A stretch of 64,000 nt of DNA from Mustela lutreola (GCF_030435805.1 NC_081295.1:156955001-157019000), one strand, 5' to 3'; counted from the first letter of the stretch, positions 24,178 to 37,206 are shown. Numbers and translations: made by a program. Notes: a model not told the origin generated them from the letters alone.

Positions 24178-24689
24178 GGCATCTTCTAAAAAATTTTTAA
24201 AAATAAAATAAAACATGATTTTAAAATAAAATACGATTTTCTTAACTATAAGAACTTGTGAGAAAAAAAAGGAAATCCTCCATTAAATGAGCATTATTTT
24301 TCCCCAAAGGATTGCACCCTCATGCCCATTCTTACTTTCAGAGGTAAATCACACTGCTATTAATTGGGGAGTTTAAAATATTATGCGTCATTTTTGGTGG
24401 ATTAAATCTTAATGCTTTTCCTTTTCTGTTTGACTTGCTGTCCTTTCCTTCTTCCACAGAAAGAAGGAATTCTCATTCTCATTAATTCCATGATACATTG
24501 ATCCCATTCTCATGAATCCTATGATACATAAAAAGGTGTATTTAGAGCATTTTAGTCATTGTTTTATATAGGTAAGAGCATGTTAGCTCTGTTTTTCTTG
24601 TGTCTTCATCTTGTCACTGAGCAATATCTCAGGTAAATACTCCTGGTGCAGATTAGTTATTAGTCCATTCTCCCAAAGGACTAAATTTT

Positions 24690-24960
24690 TTCTCTGTCTT
24701 TGGTGACTACAAACATTGCAACAATAAAAGTTCTTGTTCTTATGCCTTTATATGCTGATAATTTTATTTCATCAGATAGATTTCCAGGAATAATATTGCT
24801 AGGTACATAAATATATGTGTATTTTCAAGATTAACTGTCCTATTTATTTCTAAAAATCTAGTGATACTTTATATTTCTACCCATAACTTTTGAGATTAGC
24901 CTTTTCCCTTCAGAAAGATTACGTGTAGGAATCTCTGATTCCTACTGGTTATTCTTTTTT
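24690..24960 (-). mobile_element. Possible old L1 fragment, antisense
   Basis: Weak likeness to the L1M antisense phrases 'aaacattgcaacaataaaa' and 'ataatattgctagg'. Strongly diverged. Confidence 0.35.
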
Positions 24961-25377
24961 TTTTTTCAATCCAATAAGTGGCTTATTATTTTTCTCTGCT
25001 TGGTTGGGAATTTAAAATCTTCTCATGTAGATTTGCTATTCTGAGTTGTATGTTCAAATTATTTGGTATTTTTCCCATTATGTTATTTGTGTGTTTTCTT
25101 GGGCTTTGTAAACTTTTTTTATATTATAAGTATAAACTTTTCATAATTAGAAATATCATAATGTGTCTACTCTCATACCTACATTTTAATACTTAATGTG
25201 TCTACTCATCTGAAAAATTGATACAGAGCTACATGTAACAAATAAAAATAAATCCTGGATAGGAGGGACTATAGAAAAATATAAATCATTTTTAAATCTT
25301 GCAAAAACAAATCTACAAAATCATTCTAAACAGAGGTAGGGCTTCTTCACTAAGCACTAGGAATGCAAAAATCTCTC

Positions 25378-25500
25378 TTTTTAGTTTCAAGTTTTTATTT
25401 AAATTCCTGTTAGTTAACATATGGTGTAATATTAGTTGTGGGGAAAAAAATATTAGTTTCAGGTGTAGAATTTAGTGGTACAACACCCCGTGGGGGGAAA
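25378..25500 (-). mobile_element. L1 3' end fragment, antisense
   Basis: TTTAAATTCCTGTTAGTTAAC and TTAGTTTCAGGTGTAGAATT are the antisense of the carnivore L1 3' UTR; the same phrases occur at 37455-37510 and, in part, at 32790. Only the extreme 3' end is present. Confidence 0.65.
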
Positions 25501-26429
25501 AAATCTATGAAAGAAAAGATAGAAATATTGGGGAATATGATAAATAAAACCGCTGTTTGTAAATAAGGGCAGTAAAAGGATTTCTGGGGTGGATTAAATG
25601 GAAGTCAGTTTTATTGTCTAAAAATTGAACTCAGAATTTCAGAGCAGATGGAGTTTTCTTTAGCGCGTGGCTTCACAGAATTTATTGAGTAGCTTACAAG
25701 AGGAAATTAACTCCCAGTTTGATGGCACAAAGCCCAAGTTTTATTGGATAAGGTAATTTTGTCCCTATTGTCATTCCCTTTCATCTTGGAAAAGGCAGTC
25801 TCCAGAGAAAGGGTAATGATGGAGCAAATCCAAGCTAAAAATGGAACTGGCTTGGTTGAATTCTCCCTCCCCACCCATTAGCGACCAGGGTCAATTACCA
25901 TACAGCACAGAATGGGGTTGCCTTCCCTTATAAATCAGAGCACACGCCAACACAATTTAATAAAGAAAATTCCCTGTCCTCATTTATATTGCAAATCTGG
26001 TGAGGAGAATTCTGAAAATAGCAGTTAATGCCTTAAAACTTTGCATTGGGATACCAGAAAACCACTTTCTTATTGTCTGCAATATTTTCCCCTAACCTTC
26101 TATTTTCTGAGTTAATCCTGAGTGGAGATCTCATAATTTGCCACTGGAAAAGGGGAACAAGGAGTTGGACAAACTTTGTCATATCAACTTTACGACCGAA
26201 GAGCGTATGAAGAGCTCCTACTTGGTTTATTTGAATTCGAAGCTTTCTGGACAAGGGCGCACACATGTCATCCTATCTCTAGTGCTTAACATAGAGGTAT
26301 GTAGAACACTTTTCTGGAAATTATTCTATAAAACATAATGAAATGTGGGCGTTCTGAGAACTCATCTTATGAACTTTATCATTATATGGCAAAAACCCAA
26401 GCCTCCAATCCTTCATTGCATTTATTTGC

Positions 26430-26868
26430 CAATAGTGTTACTGATGAGGGAGCAGAAGGCTGGCTGAGGACAAAGCTAAAGGCTGACACCTTGCAACTTC
26501 CCCCTCACCCCGACTCCTGGGTGGGACATATGTGACATTCTTTAGGAATCTCCCAACTATCTTAATAGCTTGCTAAAAAGGGCAAAACACCTTGGCAATG
26601 GCAAGGCCTCTGGTATCCAGTATCTTGTAGGTCCTCTTTAGCATATGAAAGTTCTATCAAAACCTCCTTTTTCCTTACCTCCCCCAACCCCATGGTACAT
26701 AACTGCCACCCCTCACAACCCCTGAGCAGCAGCTCTTCCTGCCCACGGATCCCCTCCCCGTGCTTTAATAAACCACCATTTTGCACCAAAGATGTCTCAA
26801 GAATTCTTTCTTGGTCATTGTCTCCGGACCTCACCCCACCGAACCTCACCTATATTCTAGAACTTCAT
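26430..26868 (+). mobile_element. ERV LTR, + orientation arm of an inverted pair
   Basis: Contains TTTAATAAACCACC (26764) and CAAAGATGTCTCAAGAATTC, typical of a class I LTR R/U5 region. It aligns with the reverse complement of 27343-27738 over about 300 bases at roughly 80% by eye. The left end is uncertain. Fossil solo LTR. Confidence 0.65.
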
Positions 26869-27342
26869 CATTACTTTGCATGTTTGTTCCTCTACGGAAA
26901 ACTGACTTTGGAGCAGAGCAGTCCTTGGTTCTAATCCCCAGTCCCCTCTGTGCGAACTCAGGAAAAGAACTTGTCTGAGCTTCCTACCATGCGTTTCTCC
27001 CTGAATCAAGCCTTCATGTAATGTGGGACGGAGAGGAATGACCAACTTTCCTCTCTATTCTAAGCCAAACTGCAATGTTGTGTGAATAAATTACTCTTAC
27101 TATTACAACCTCACACTCCAGTAGCAAGACGGAAGTTCCGTGTAGTACTTAAAAGCTTTCTGTCCCCACACAGAGGTATGAGAACCTGCGGAGACCTAGA
27201 CCCTGGGAGTGCTACGTTACACAGAAAACAGAAAATGCCCGTGCTGCGAACTCAGTTGCTTTCCAAAACTGCTGAGGAGCCTGCCCAGTTGTGTAGTGAC
27301 TTTGTGGCAGCATCAGAAGGACAGCTCTTGTCCATATATTTT

Positions 27343-27738
27343 TAGAACATCGGTGAGGTTCAGTGGGGTGGAGCCCAGAGCCCACCACCAAGAAAGAATT
27401 CTTGAGACGTCTTTGGTGCAAAATGGTGGTTTATTAAAGCACCCATGGGCAGAAAGACCTGCTGCCCGGGGTTGTGAGATGAGGCTCACTGTGTACGAGG
27501 GGGTTGGAGGAGGTAAGGAAAAAGGGGTTTCAGAAAGAACTTTCATATGCTAAAGAAGTCTCTCTGGATACCGGAGGCCTTGCCATTGTCAAGGTTGTTG
27601 ATTCCTGAAGTGAGGCATTAACATTTAGATAATTGGGAACTTCCTGGGGGTACAGCCTGGATGTGGTCTCTGACAGGACAGGCCAACCAGTGCACAAGCT
27701 CTCCTTAGTTACATGGACCTGAGGTAATTTTTTCAACA
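27343..27738 (-). mobile_element. ERV LTR, - orientation arm of an inverted pair
   Basis: The reverse strand starts TGTTGAAAAAATTACC (27738 inwards) and carries the same TTTAATAAACCACC and CAAGAATTCTTTCTTGG segments as 26430-26868. About 470 bases separate the two arms. Fossil solo LTR. Confidence 0.65.
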
Positions 27739-28359
27739 CTTGAGTAATGACGAAATTGTGAGGTTGTGAAATCTCTACTGATTCCATTTGCCCTGCTTTT
27801 CACAATTCCTATCATTAGAGGAAACTTTTTTTTTCTTTTCTTTTCTTTTTTTTTTTGCCAGTAAGTTGCCCGGTATCCCCATGCTCCAGCCTCTAGGAAA
27901 TCTTCATATGGACCCTGAATTCTTACTCAGTTTTAAGGATCTGATAATGGATAAATGATTACATTTATTTAAGTTTTTTTTATGCTATTAAAGTCTAAAG
28001 CAATGTTGGTCCTTATAGTTAAACTCAGAATATAAGTGAGACATTTAAAGTTATTATATTATACACAATAATTTGTGTTAATAAGAATTATTCATATTGT
28101 TAAAATTAATAAAAGGTTTCAATATACTTGTTTACTAAAAATTAGAATGAGGAATAAAGGTAAATATTAAAGTCCGATTTACTTTCTCTATTCTCACTGG
28201 CCAGTGGTTAACAATTTTAACACTTCTGCATACTTTCAGGAAATTTTTATACACATGTGATTACTAAGATATAATATTCTATCGCCATATGTAAGTAAAT
28301 GCATGAAGCATGCTAAATGCGTGTTTAGGTGCTTGTCTTATCCCCTCAGGATTTGAGCA

Positions 28360-28556
28360 CTTTTTCTTTTAAGATTTTATCTATTTATTTGACAGAGACA
28401 CACAGCAAGAGAGGGAACACAAGCAAGGGGAGTGGGAGAGGGAGAAGCAGGCTTCCTGCCAAGCAGGGAGCCCAACGCAGGGCTCTATCCCAGGACCTTG
28501 GGATCATGCCCTGAGCCAAAGGCAGACACTGAACAACTGAGCCACCCAGGCACCCT
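28360..28556 (-). repeat. CAN SINE (antisense)
   Basis: AAGATTTTATCTATTTATTTG to GCCACCCAGGCACCCT. Duplication GGATTTGAGCA at 28349-28359 and 28557-28567. Confidence 0.92.
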
Positions 28557-29263
28557 GGATTTGAGCATTTGGCACCTTCATATGTTTATCTGAATTTATA
28601 TCTCTTTTTCATACCTTATTTTATTGACAGTGGCATAGCAACAGAGATTTTCTGAGTGACTCTAAAAGACTTCCCTACTTCTCTATACTGAGAGCTATAG
28701 ACGTGAGCGAAATTAAAGCATAAGTTAATAATTCAAAAATTGTGTTCCTATCATTAAATTCACATTTCTAAACCAATAAAATAATAATAAAATGGTAGAG
28801 GGAAGTGTCAGCAAGGTAGCCGACTCAGGGATGGACACATGCTCAGTACGTGGCCTTAGCAAACTTAGGCCTCTCAACAGGCTATTGGCTTAACATTAGA
28901 GCTGCAGACTCCCTGTGACCTTGGTCCACGATGCTGTGCTAGGGATCTCCCATGGAACATCATACTACATTATACTTCGGGTCAGAGTCATTACTGCCTC
29001 TGCTGTTGAGGTGGGTGGTTTTAGAGCTGCAGAGGGGACAGGAGAGTAAATTGTCAACTCACAGGGTCATAGTCCATTGGTGGGCCTAGGACACTTCAAG
29101 GTCGAGCAATCAATCCCGGGCAGCTTCCTCTCTGAACATCTCAGAGGTCCAAGGTCACTACAGTCTGTTTCATTGACACTCATACTACCACACCAGAAAG
29201 GCATTATTATACCCATTTTCTAGATGAGGAGCTTGATATTCAAGAAAATAAGAAGCATTCCCA

Positions 29264-29357
29264 GGATGATATAACTAAGGACTTTATTTAGTAGAGAATT
29301 TATTTAGTAGAGACTTTATTTAGTAAGGATGTAACTAATGACTTTATTTAGTAGAGA
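29264..29357 (+). repeat. Small local repeat, TTTATTTAGTAGAGA-like units
   Basis: Four related TTTATTTAGTA units, with GGATG(AT)ATAACTAA preceding the first and GGATGTAACTAAT preceding the last, showing stepwise local duplication. Confidence 0.85.
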
Positions 29358-29730
29358 CAACCCAGGCTTATCTGTCTCCAATGTCCATGTGATTAATATC
29401 TTTTTATTCTGATTCTGTGAGCTTTTAAGAGGCAATAGACATTTTTTTTTAAATATTTCTGATGACTTTCTAGAACCTACCTATATAGTTTTGGGGATGA
29501 TGAGATGATGAAAATAATTTTAACTGTTTCAGATGATAAGGCAATCTTCATGGCATCGAGGAGAAATCAGAATGAAAAGGTAGGATGGCAGGAATTTTAA
29601 CCAAATCTTTCTAAAAATAGCGATTGAGGTGGAAAGTAGTACAACAATTAACAAAATGACCAAAAAAAAATCAAAGAACACATTTTATTAAATTTGTTAA
29701 AATTAGGTATTTACTTCTTAAATTTTAGCT

Positions 29731-29955
29731 TTCTTTTGTCTTTTCTTTCTTTCTTTTCTTCCCTCCTTCCTCTTTCTTTTCTTTGTTTCTTTTCTTTCTC
29801 TCTTTCTTAGCCTTTCTTTCTTTTTTTCTTTCTTTCTTTCTTTGTAGGCCTCACACCTGGGGAGCCCAATGCAGTACTTGAACTCACAACCCTGAGATCA
29901 AGACCTGAGCTGAGATCAAGAGTCAGATGCTTAATGACTGAAACCCCAGGTGCTA
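29731..29955 (-). repeat. (TTTC)n-rich tract with a CAN SINE fragment
   Basis: About 115 bases of TTTC/TTCC repeats, then AGGCCTCACACCTGGGGAGC to GAAACCCCAGGTGCTACT, a diverged antisense SINE. The pyrimidine tract is probably its expanded tail. Confidence 0.7.
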
Positions 29956-30147
29956 CTGGGCTTTCATTTATGAAGTACTGACACAAATATAGAAAGAAAG
30001 ATTAAATTGTAGAAATGCCTAAGTACTTATGAGTATTTCCAACTATGTATTTTTCATATCACAAGCAATGTTTTTTCTATATGTATCTTCAAACAGGTAG
30101 TAAAGTGATTATAAGTAAAACGTCAATAATTATGTGTTCATTGATTT

Positions 30148-30167
30148 CCTGAATTCTTGTGTTCCAG
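30148..30167 (+). other. Likely 3' splice site before OR2B2
   Basis: A pyrimidine-rich run ending in TTCCAG (AG at 30166-30167) lies 25 bases before the OR2B2 start codon, matching the expected leader-exon/coding-exon junction of OR genes. Confidence 0.55.
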
Positions 30168-30192
30168 GAAACAAAAAGTCGAACCATTGATC

Positions 30193-31134
30193 ATGAGGCA
30201 GGTGAATGAGAGCGTCCCACAGGAGTTCATCCTTCTTGGTTTCTCTGATCGACCATGGCTGGAGCTCCCGCTCTTTGTGGTCTTCCTCATTTCTTACATG
30301 GTGACTATCTTTGGGAATCTGACCATTATTCTAGTGTCACGCCTGGACTCCAAACTCCATACCCCCATGTACTTTTTTCTTACCAATCTGTCACTCCTGG
30401 ACCTTTGCTACACCACTAGTACGGTTCCACAGATGCTGGTAAATTTATACAGCACCAGGAAGGTGATCAGTTATGGCGGCTGTGTGGCCCAGCTCTTCAT
30501 GTTTCTAGCCTTGGGGGCCACTGAATGTGTTCTCTTGGCCGTTATGTCCTTTGATAGGTTTGTAGCTATTTGTCGGCCTCTGCATTACTCAGTTATCATG
30601 CACCAGAGGCTGTGCCTCCAGCTGGCAGCAGCATCCTGGATTACTGGTTTTAGCAACTCAGTGTGGTTGTCCACCCTGACTCTCCAGCTGCCACTTTGTG
30701 GCCCCCACGTAGTAGATCACTTTCTCTGTGAAGTCCCTGCCCTGCTCAAGTTGTCCTGTGTAGACACAACAGCCAACGAGGCGGAACTGTTCCTTGTCAG
30801 TGTGCTGTTCCATCTGATACCCCTGACGCTCATCCTAGTATCATATGCTTTCATTGTCCAAGCAGTGTTGAGGATCCAGTCAGCCGAAGGCCGGCGAAAG
30901 GCATTTGGCACATGTGGCTCCCATCTGATTGTGGTGTCACTGTTTTACGGCACCGCGATCTCCATGTACCTACAACCGCTATCCCCCAGCTCCAAGGACC
31001 GGGGGAAGATGGTGTCCCTCTTCTATGGGATCATCGCACCCATGCTGAATCCCCTTATATACACACTTAGGAATAAAGATGTAAAGGAGGCCTTTAAAAG
31101 GTTAGTTGAAAGAGTCTTCTTAGTCAAGAAGTAA
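30193..31134 (+). CDS. OR2B2: Olfactory receptor OR2B2 (313 aa, intact)
   Basis: Class II odorant receptor, one coding exon, seven membrane segments. It matches my memory of human OR2B2 over almost its whole length, including [15 protein letters not shown] near the N-terminus, [42 protein letters not shown] and the C-terminal RVFL-KK. Hallmarks seen: NES glycosylation site at residue 5, GN at 41-42, LHTPMYFF at 55-62, [10 protein letters not shown] at 118-127, cysteines at 97 and 179, [10 protein letters not shown] at 236-245, NPLIYTLRN at 286-294. The frame is open upstream to 30157 but without an ATG. The first ATG at 30193 aligns with the family start and lies 25 bases after a likely splice acceptor (AG at 30166-30167). 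An AATAAA lies about 120 bases after the stop. It is clearly less GC-rich than the two flanking receptors. OR2B6 is the main alternative; the C-terminus and central segments favour OR2B2. Confidence 0.92.
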   Translation: MRQVNESVPQEFILLGFSDRPWLELPLFVVFLISYMVTIFGNLTIILVSRLDSKLHTPMYFFLTNLSLLDLCYTTSTVPQMLVNLYSTRKVISYGGCVAQLFMFLALGATECVLLAVMSFDRFVAICRPLHYSVIMHQRLCLQLAAASWITGFSNSVWLSTLTLQLPLCGPHVVDHFLCEVPALLKLSCVDTTANEAELFLVSVLFHLIPLTLILVSYAFIVQAVLRIQSAEGRRKAFGTCGSHLIVVSLFYGTAISMYLQPLSPSSKDRGKMVSLFYGIIAPMLNPLIYTLRNKDVKEAFKRLVERVFLVKK

Positions 31135-31252
31135 GGGATATACAAATGATTGACGTTGTAAGCACTTAATATTTACTTGGCTTCCTAACTTTTCTTCAAG
31201 TTGCCCTGTTTTCATCATTCCAACATGGACACTATTGTGATGATCTCCCTCA

Positions 31253-31258
31253 AATAAA
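31253..31258 (+). terminator. Candidate polyadenylation signal for OR2B2
   Basis: AATAAA about 120 bases after the OR2B2 stop codon, in unique non-SINE sequence. Confidence 0.4.
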
Positions 31259-32754
31259 ATGTCATTGACAGAAAGCTACAATAGGTCCTGGTGCCTCAAC
31301 ACTCATTGAACCAGTACCTGGAAGGAGGCTTCCAGCTGACCAGAAACTGTGTGACTTTACATCACTGTTTCCAGCATTTGCTGAACTTGGGCCTGAGAAT
31401 GTGGTAAAAGCCAGAAATCCTGGCTCTGGTAATATCAGTAGTACAAACACAACTATTTTTTCCTCACATAATTAAGAGAGGTTTACCAAAACCCTAAAAA
31501 ACAGCTACTTTAAAGCTGAATCTGAAGTTTACAACCCCAGCTTTAAATTCTCACTACCACTCCCACATCAGCATGATAATAAAAATCACTAATTTTCCAT
31601 CTAGAATTGCACTCAGATTTTCATTCTCTTGTCATGTTCCTATACTCATGTTTTCCTCCTAAATGAAAGCATCCTTTTTTATTTCCTTTATAGATCAAAT
31701 CCTAGGTATTAGTGGGTTGAGCTCATTTTTACTCCTTTGAAATTTTTTTCATAACTTTCCAAATTATCAATATTATTATTATTTCTTAAACCCCAAAACA
31801 CAGCCTGGATCTTAAAATAGCATGCTGTGTCATAATTTCCAGTGATTTCTTACCAGTGATTTCTTATTCATACACTTGGCTTGCACAAAACCATCTCATT
31901 GCAGGTTGGTCTCCCTGAGAGAACACAGATTGGATCATCCTGTCTCCCTCAGAAGTTCATCGAGGTGCTAGGGAAGTAGAACATGCTTATATGATCAGTT
32001 GGGTTTTTTGGTGTTGAGTGATTTATTCACGTTACAGTTATTTAATTGTGTTGTTTTTCTCTCTTGTTTTCTTCTACCAATATATTATACATATAGGGAA
32101 TACAATAGCTGAAACATTTCATGTTTCTCCTTAAAACCTGCAGCAATACCATGTATTTTTGCCATAATATAATGAAAACTGACAAGAGAAATACACCTGA
32201 TCTGCCAAGTTCCAATTTCAGTTCTCTTTCTTATTAGAAGTAACTATCATTACAGGACTAAATGGAAGCAAAATACTAATAGAGTATATTAAAAACGTAA
32301 TACTACCCTAAGTGAAAATTGATTTATTTCTACAGGTCCAAATAAATGATATATCAGATAACTAGAAGCAAATGTACATTCAAAGCCAATGTCAATGAAA
32401 CTTGGTAAATTATGAGAACATAGACAAAAGATCAAAATTGAAGTAGTTTTTGATTTTTAAAGGAAGGATTAGTTGACTTATATTATACTGGTATATTTTA
32501 TTTTATCCTGACATATAATTTTATGCTGGTAGAAAATGATTTACAGGGAAATTCTGTAAGCTATTATCAGTTACATTGTGATTATTAAAAATATGTATAA
32601 CCCTTTATGTGAATTCATTTAGAATATAGATTCATTTAGAATAAGACATACAAACTAACTTCATCTCTTTTTTTTTTGCAATTCTGAGAAATTAATTTTT
32701 ATAATCCAAACCAGTTTCAAGAAAAATATATTTTGGTGGGTTTTTTTTGTTTTG
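31259..32754. other. Downstream of OR2B2, no gene seen
   Basis: AT-rich unique-looking DNA. No SINE and no protein-like frame. Confidence 0.5.
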
Positions 32755-33690
32755 TTTTCTTTCTTTTTTGAGTATAGTTGACACATATTACATTAGTTTC
32801 AGGTGTACAATTTAGTGATTTGGCAAGTTTTTACATTATGCTATGTTCACCATAATGTAGCTACCATAACTTGTTCTGATGGTATCACTGACTGTATTCC
32901 TTATGCTTGGCTTTTCATTCTTGTGACTTAATCCTTCCATAACTGGAGGCCTATATCTTCCTCTCCCCTTCTCCCATTTTGCCCAACCCCCAGCCCCTTC
33001 TCTCTGGCAACCACCAGTTTGTTCTGTGTATTTATAGTTCTGATTCTGCTTTTTACTTGTTTATTCATTTTTATTTGTTTATCCATTCATAAATAGAACC
33101 ATATGGTATTTGTGTTTCTCAGGCTGATTTATTTTAGCTAGCATAATACCCTCTAGGTCCATCTGTATTCCCTCAAATGGCACAATCTCATCTTTTTTTA
33201 TGACTATGTAATACCCCATTGTGTATATACATCACATTTTCCTGATCTGTTCATCTACTGATTGACACTTAGGTAGTTTTGGCATCTTGGTTGTTGTAAA
33301 TAATGCTGCAATAAACATAAGGGTGCATGCATCTTTTTGAGTCAGTGTTTTCATTTCCCATGTGTCAATAACCAGTAGCAGAATTATTGGGTCATACGGT
33401 ATTTCTAAATTTCTGAGGAACCTCCATACTGTTTCCCACAGTGGCTGCACCAATTTACATTCCTACCAACAGTGCATTTTCTCCATATCCTTGTCAACAC
33501 TCCTTGTTTCTCATCTTCTTGATTTTAGCCATTTTAACAGGCATAACATGGTATCTCATTGTGGTTTTGATTTGCATTTTCCTGATGATGAGTGATGTTG
33601 AGTATCTTTTCACGTGTCTGTTGGTCAGCTGGATGTCTTCTTCAGAGAAATGTCTATTCAGGTCCTCTGCCCATTTTTAAATTGGAATAT
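32755..33690 (-). mobile_element. L1 3' UTR plus ORF2 end, antisense (about 0.9 kb)
   Basis: Contiguous antisense L1 from a 3' UTR-like part (TTAGTTTCAGGTGTACAATT) through AATACCCCATTGTGTATATA and TTGTAAATAATGCTGCAAT to GTGGTTTTGATTTGC. The longest L1 remnant in the window. 5'-truncated near 33690. Confidence 0.75.
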
Positions 33691-33914
33691 TGCATTCTTC
33701 TCAGTGACTCTTGTTACTCATGTATCTGTTCTCTGGTGCCAACCACGATGTATGGTCTGTCCTTCATAGTCTTCCACCAGTCCACCAAAATACTCATTCT
33801 GCAATCTACATACTTAGAGTTGTGCTCTACTTCTCCTGTTATGTCAAACAATCTTTGAGAGAGATTGTCTTAGAAGCAGAAATTACTTTAGAATGCTTCA
33901 TGATGAATTAGAAT

Positions 33915-34096
33915 AAATAAATTATAATTATATACAATTATATTTAATATAACTATATTTAATATTTATAATTTATATTTACTATTTATATTATAATTTA
34001 TATTTAATATTTATAATTATATTTAACATAATTATATATTTTAAAAATATATATATTTTAAATATATATAATTATATTATATATATTATGTGTATA

Positions 34097-34138
<42 letters not shown>
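33915..34138 (+). repeat. AT-rich low complexity ending in (TA)n/(TG)n
   Basis: TATA/TTTAATAT-type repeats. 34088-34108 alternates TG and TA, then about 14 TA units to 34135. Confidence 0.9.
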
Positions 34139-34199
34139 CTTCAGTCCAGGTCTCTTTTTCATATTTTCACACCTGTAGATATAGTCTGTAGGTATTTCT

Positions 34200-34560
34200 T
34201 CTTTTTTTATTGAGATATAATTGACATGCAGCATTACATTAATTAGTTTCAGGCATACAACATAATGATTATTTGTATCCAGTGCAAAGTGATCACCACA
34301 GTAAGCCTAGTTAACATCTGTTATCATACAAAGTTACAAACTTTCTTGATAAGAACTTTTGAGATCTACTCTCTTAGCAACTTCCAAATATGCAATACAG
34401 TTTTATTAACTAGAGTCACTATGCTGTACATGACATCCCCAGGACTTATCATCTTATAACTAGAAGTTTATACCTTTGGCTCCCTTCATTCATTTCACCT
34501 GCTCACCCCTGATCCCCTCCACCAATCTGTTCTGTTTCCATGAGTTTGGTGTTCTCTCTC
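34200..34560 (-). mobile_element. L1M-type 3' UTR fragment, antisense
   Basis: TATTGAGATATAATTGACAT, TTAGTTTCAGGCATACAAC and AACATCTGTTATCATACAAA match old L1 3' UTR antisense. Ends in a (TC)n/(T)n run at 34553-34579. Confidence 0.65.
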
Positions 34561-34685
34561 TCTCTCTCTTTTTTTTTTAATATTCCTGCTTTTCCTATTT
34601 TTGATGAATTTCAGAATATTAGAGTCTACATAGCTTAGACTAAAATCCTATTTATGACTTTAATTGCACACATACTTCTGTTTAT

Positions 34686-35460
34686 TATTTCAATTTATTT
34701 AGCAAATACTTATTGGATAGCTACGAAACTCATGCACTGTTGTAGAATTTGAGATACATGAGTAAGCAAAATAGACAAAAATCTCTGCCTTGCAGGACTT
34801 GCATTCTATCAAAGACTACATAAAATAAACCTTACAACTAATAAATTAAAATATATACAAGAAGGTGATAATTATATACAAAAGGATTGGAGAATTTGGG
34901 GATGCTGATGGGGACTCTCAATAAGAAACGGCATGGTCAAGGTAAGCCTCAGGTAAAAGGCAGGATTTGAGCAAAGATCTTGAAGGAGTTATGTGTGTGC
35001 TAGCTGAGAGCACATCCAAGGGAAGAACGCTAGTCAGAAGGCAGAGGCAGAATAAGTGCTAAGAGACAAAAGCATGAATGAACATCTCTTTGAAGAACAG
35101 GTCAGGTATGGACAGTTGGAGTGGGAGCCAGGAATGGGTTCCAGCCAAGGTGGTCTATGCTGTGCTAAGATGATAAACAAACCGAAAGCACAGTAACTTA
35201 ATACAACAAAAGCTTACTTCTCTTTAATACTGGTATCCAGTGAAGGCCCTTATGGGAACTGTTCATCAAAGTCACTCTGGGACAAACAAAGTAGAGGCTT
35301 TACGCTCAGTTGTGCTTTCATGATCAGCCCAGCAGAGGAGAACTGTTCCTGGGGTTTTAGAGCTTCTTCCTAGAAGGGACAAATGTTACTTCTTCTCACA
35401 TTTCTCTGACCAAATCAAGTCACACGGTCATATCTTAATTTAAGGGATCAGGGAAATACA
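34686..35460 (+). repeat. Ancient diverged repeats
   Basis: 34686-35160 resembles the 'ctgccttgcaggacttgcattcta' mammal-wide repeat (AATCTCTGCCTTGCAGGAC, GGCAGGATTTGAGCAAAG). 35160-35460 resembles the one at 51298. No gene seen. Confidence 0.35.
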
Positions 35461-36992
35461 ATCCTAGCATATGGATACAGAAGGTATAAGAAATGGGAAC
35501 AGTTGATAAATGGTGCTTACAATGACTCTCATTCACTCTCACCATCATCAAACACTGTTGTTTTTTTTTCCCTTCCTGCAAAATATGCTCAACCTTTCCA
35601 AGAAAGAGACATCTTCAAAGTCCATATCATTCCTGGCATCCGGCCCAAAGTCTAGGAACTCCATGGAATGTGCATCTGTGTCTCTTAGACCCTCATGATC
35701 TAGAGACCTCTAATCCAAGACAGCACCCACCTCCCTCCTCCCACTACGACGTGCACCTGATGCTCCTTGATAGCAATAGTCCCCCGAAGAAAGTGTAATA
35801 AGGAGAGAGGACAGTAGGTCAAATAAGGATTAAAATCCACCATTGTATTTGGAAAACTGGAGGCAGTTTGGGGCATTGACAAAAGCTGTTTCTGTATTAA
35901 TGGCAGGCTCAACTGCCAGACTAGAGTAGGTTTAAAAAAGAATGGGAGAAATAGAGTTTCTCTGAGGAATATCACTGTGAAGAGGATTAAATTATACAGA
36001 AATGTACCTGGTGGGGAAATTAGGGCTAATAAAGTTTTTTTTTTTTTTTAAGATGTTAGAATTAATGGTATATTTGTTTCCTCCTGGGAATGAGATAGCA
36101 AAAAGTGAGAATCTGCTGATCTAGGAGGATGGGCAAATTCCTGGAGTTCTACCCCTGAGAAGATGAGACAGATGGGACATGAAGAGCTCCTGGAGGGTCT
36201 GCTTTGCTCTGATGATGAGTGCTCATTAGGGACCTGACGTCGGCAGGTGGGAGAGGAGGTCACTCAAGGGGAGTCTGTAAAGTTTTCTTCGATTGCCTTG
36301 ATTTTCTCAGAAGAACTAGGAGCAAAGTTCATAAACTGACAGTGAGAGTGAATGAGGAGGTCCTGGTGGCTGGAGGAACTAGGAGACGTGCAAGCGGGAA
36401 GTACAGGACTGAAGTTGTAGGGCACAATTGCCCAGCGGCACTGGGGCTTACTTGAGGTATGTGGTTGTGGATTTGAAACAAAATAGAGTTTTCTTCAGTC
36501 ATACTGAGCTACATTAGGAGAGGTAGGTGTTTGATAGAGGGTTGAAAAAGTTTTGTTATGGATATTTTGGCTAAGGAAGAAAGCAGATAGGAAGGAAAAA
36601 AAAAAAGGTAGATCAATGGACTGGAGCAGTTAAGGATAATTAGAATCAGAGCTCAAGACGAAGTCAGCTGGAAAAATCCGAGGTGTTGCTTGTGAGAGAG
36701 ATGCTTGTTGACAGAATTCCACTGGTCAAACCAGAATTTTAAACAGCAGCCACGAGTCAGTCCTTTTCCTCATTGTTTGCATGCAGTAAATAATCTTGTC
36801 AGTTTTCCTTTTCAGTATCTCCATATTTCTTATATTTGTTTTCACTGCCAACTTCTGTCACTCACCTATGTAACTACAACAATTTTTTAATTTCTCCCTT
36901 GGCCTCTAACCTTGTCCTCTTCAAATTCATTCCCACACCAGTGGGAATGCTTGTACTAAAATATGTTTATTCATGGCATACTTTTAAAAAAA
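35461..36992. other. No gene seen
   Basis: Unique or very old repeat DNA; T runs at 36037 and an A run at 36597. Short frames only. Confidence 0.45.
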
Positions 36993-37006
36993 TATTTAAT
37001 TTATTT

Positions 37007-37206
37007 AATTTTTTTTTTTTTTAGATTTTATTTATTTATTTGACAGAGAGAGATCACAAGTAGACAGAGAGGCAGGCAGAGAGAGAGACAGGGAAGCAGG
37101 CTCCCTGCTGAGCAGAGAGCCCGATGCGGGACTCAATCCCAGGACCCTGAGATCATGACCTGAGCCGAAGGCAGCGGCTTAACCCACTGAGCCACCCAGG
37201 CGCCCC
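37007..37206 (-). repeat. CAN SINE (antisense), young
   Basis: Near-consensus, ends GAGCCACCCAGGCGCCCC. TATTTAATTTATTT occurs at 36993-37006 and 37207-37220. Confidence 0.92.

Noticed and set aside
30157-30192. N-terminal extension of OR2B2
   Set aside because: No ATG, and it spans the likely splice acceptor. The ATG at 30193 matches the family.
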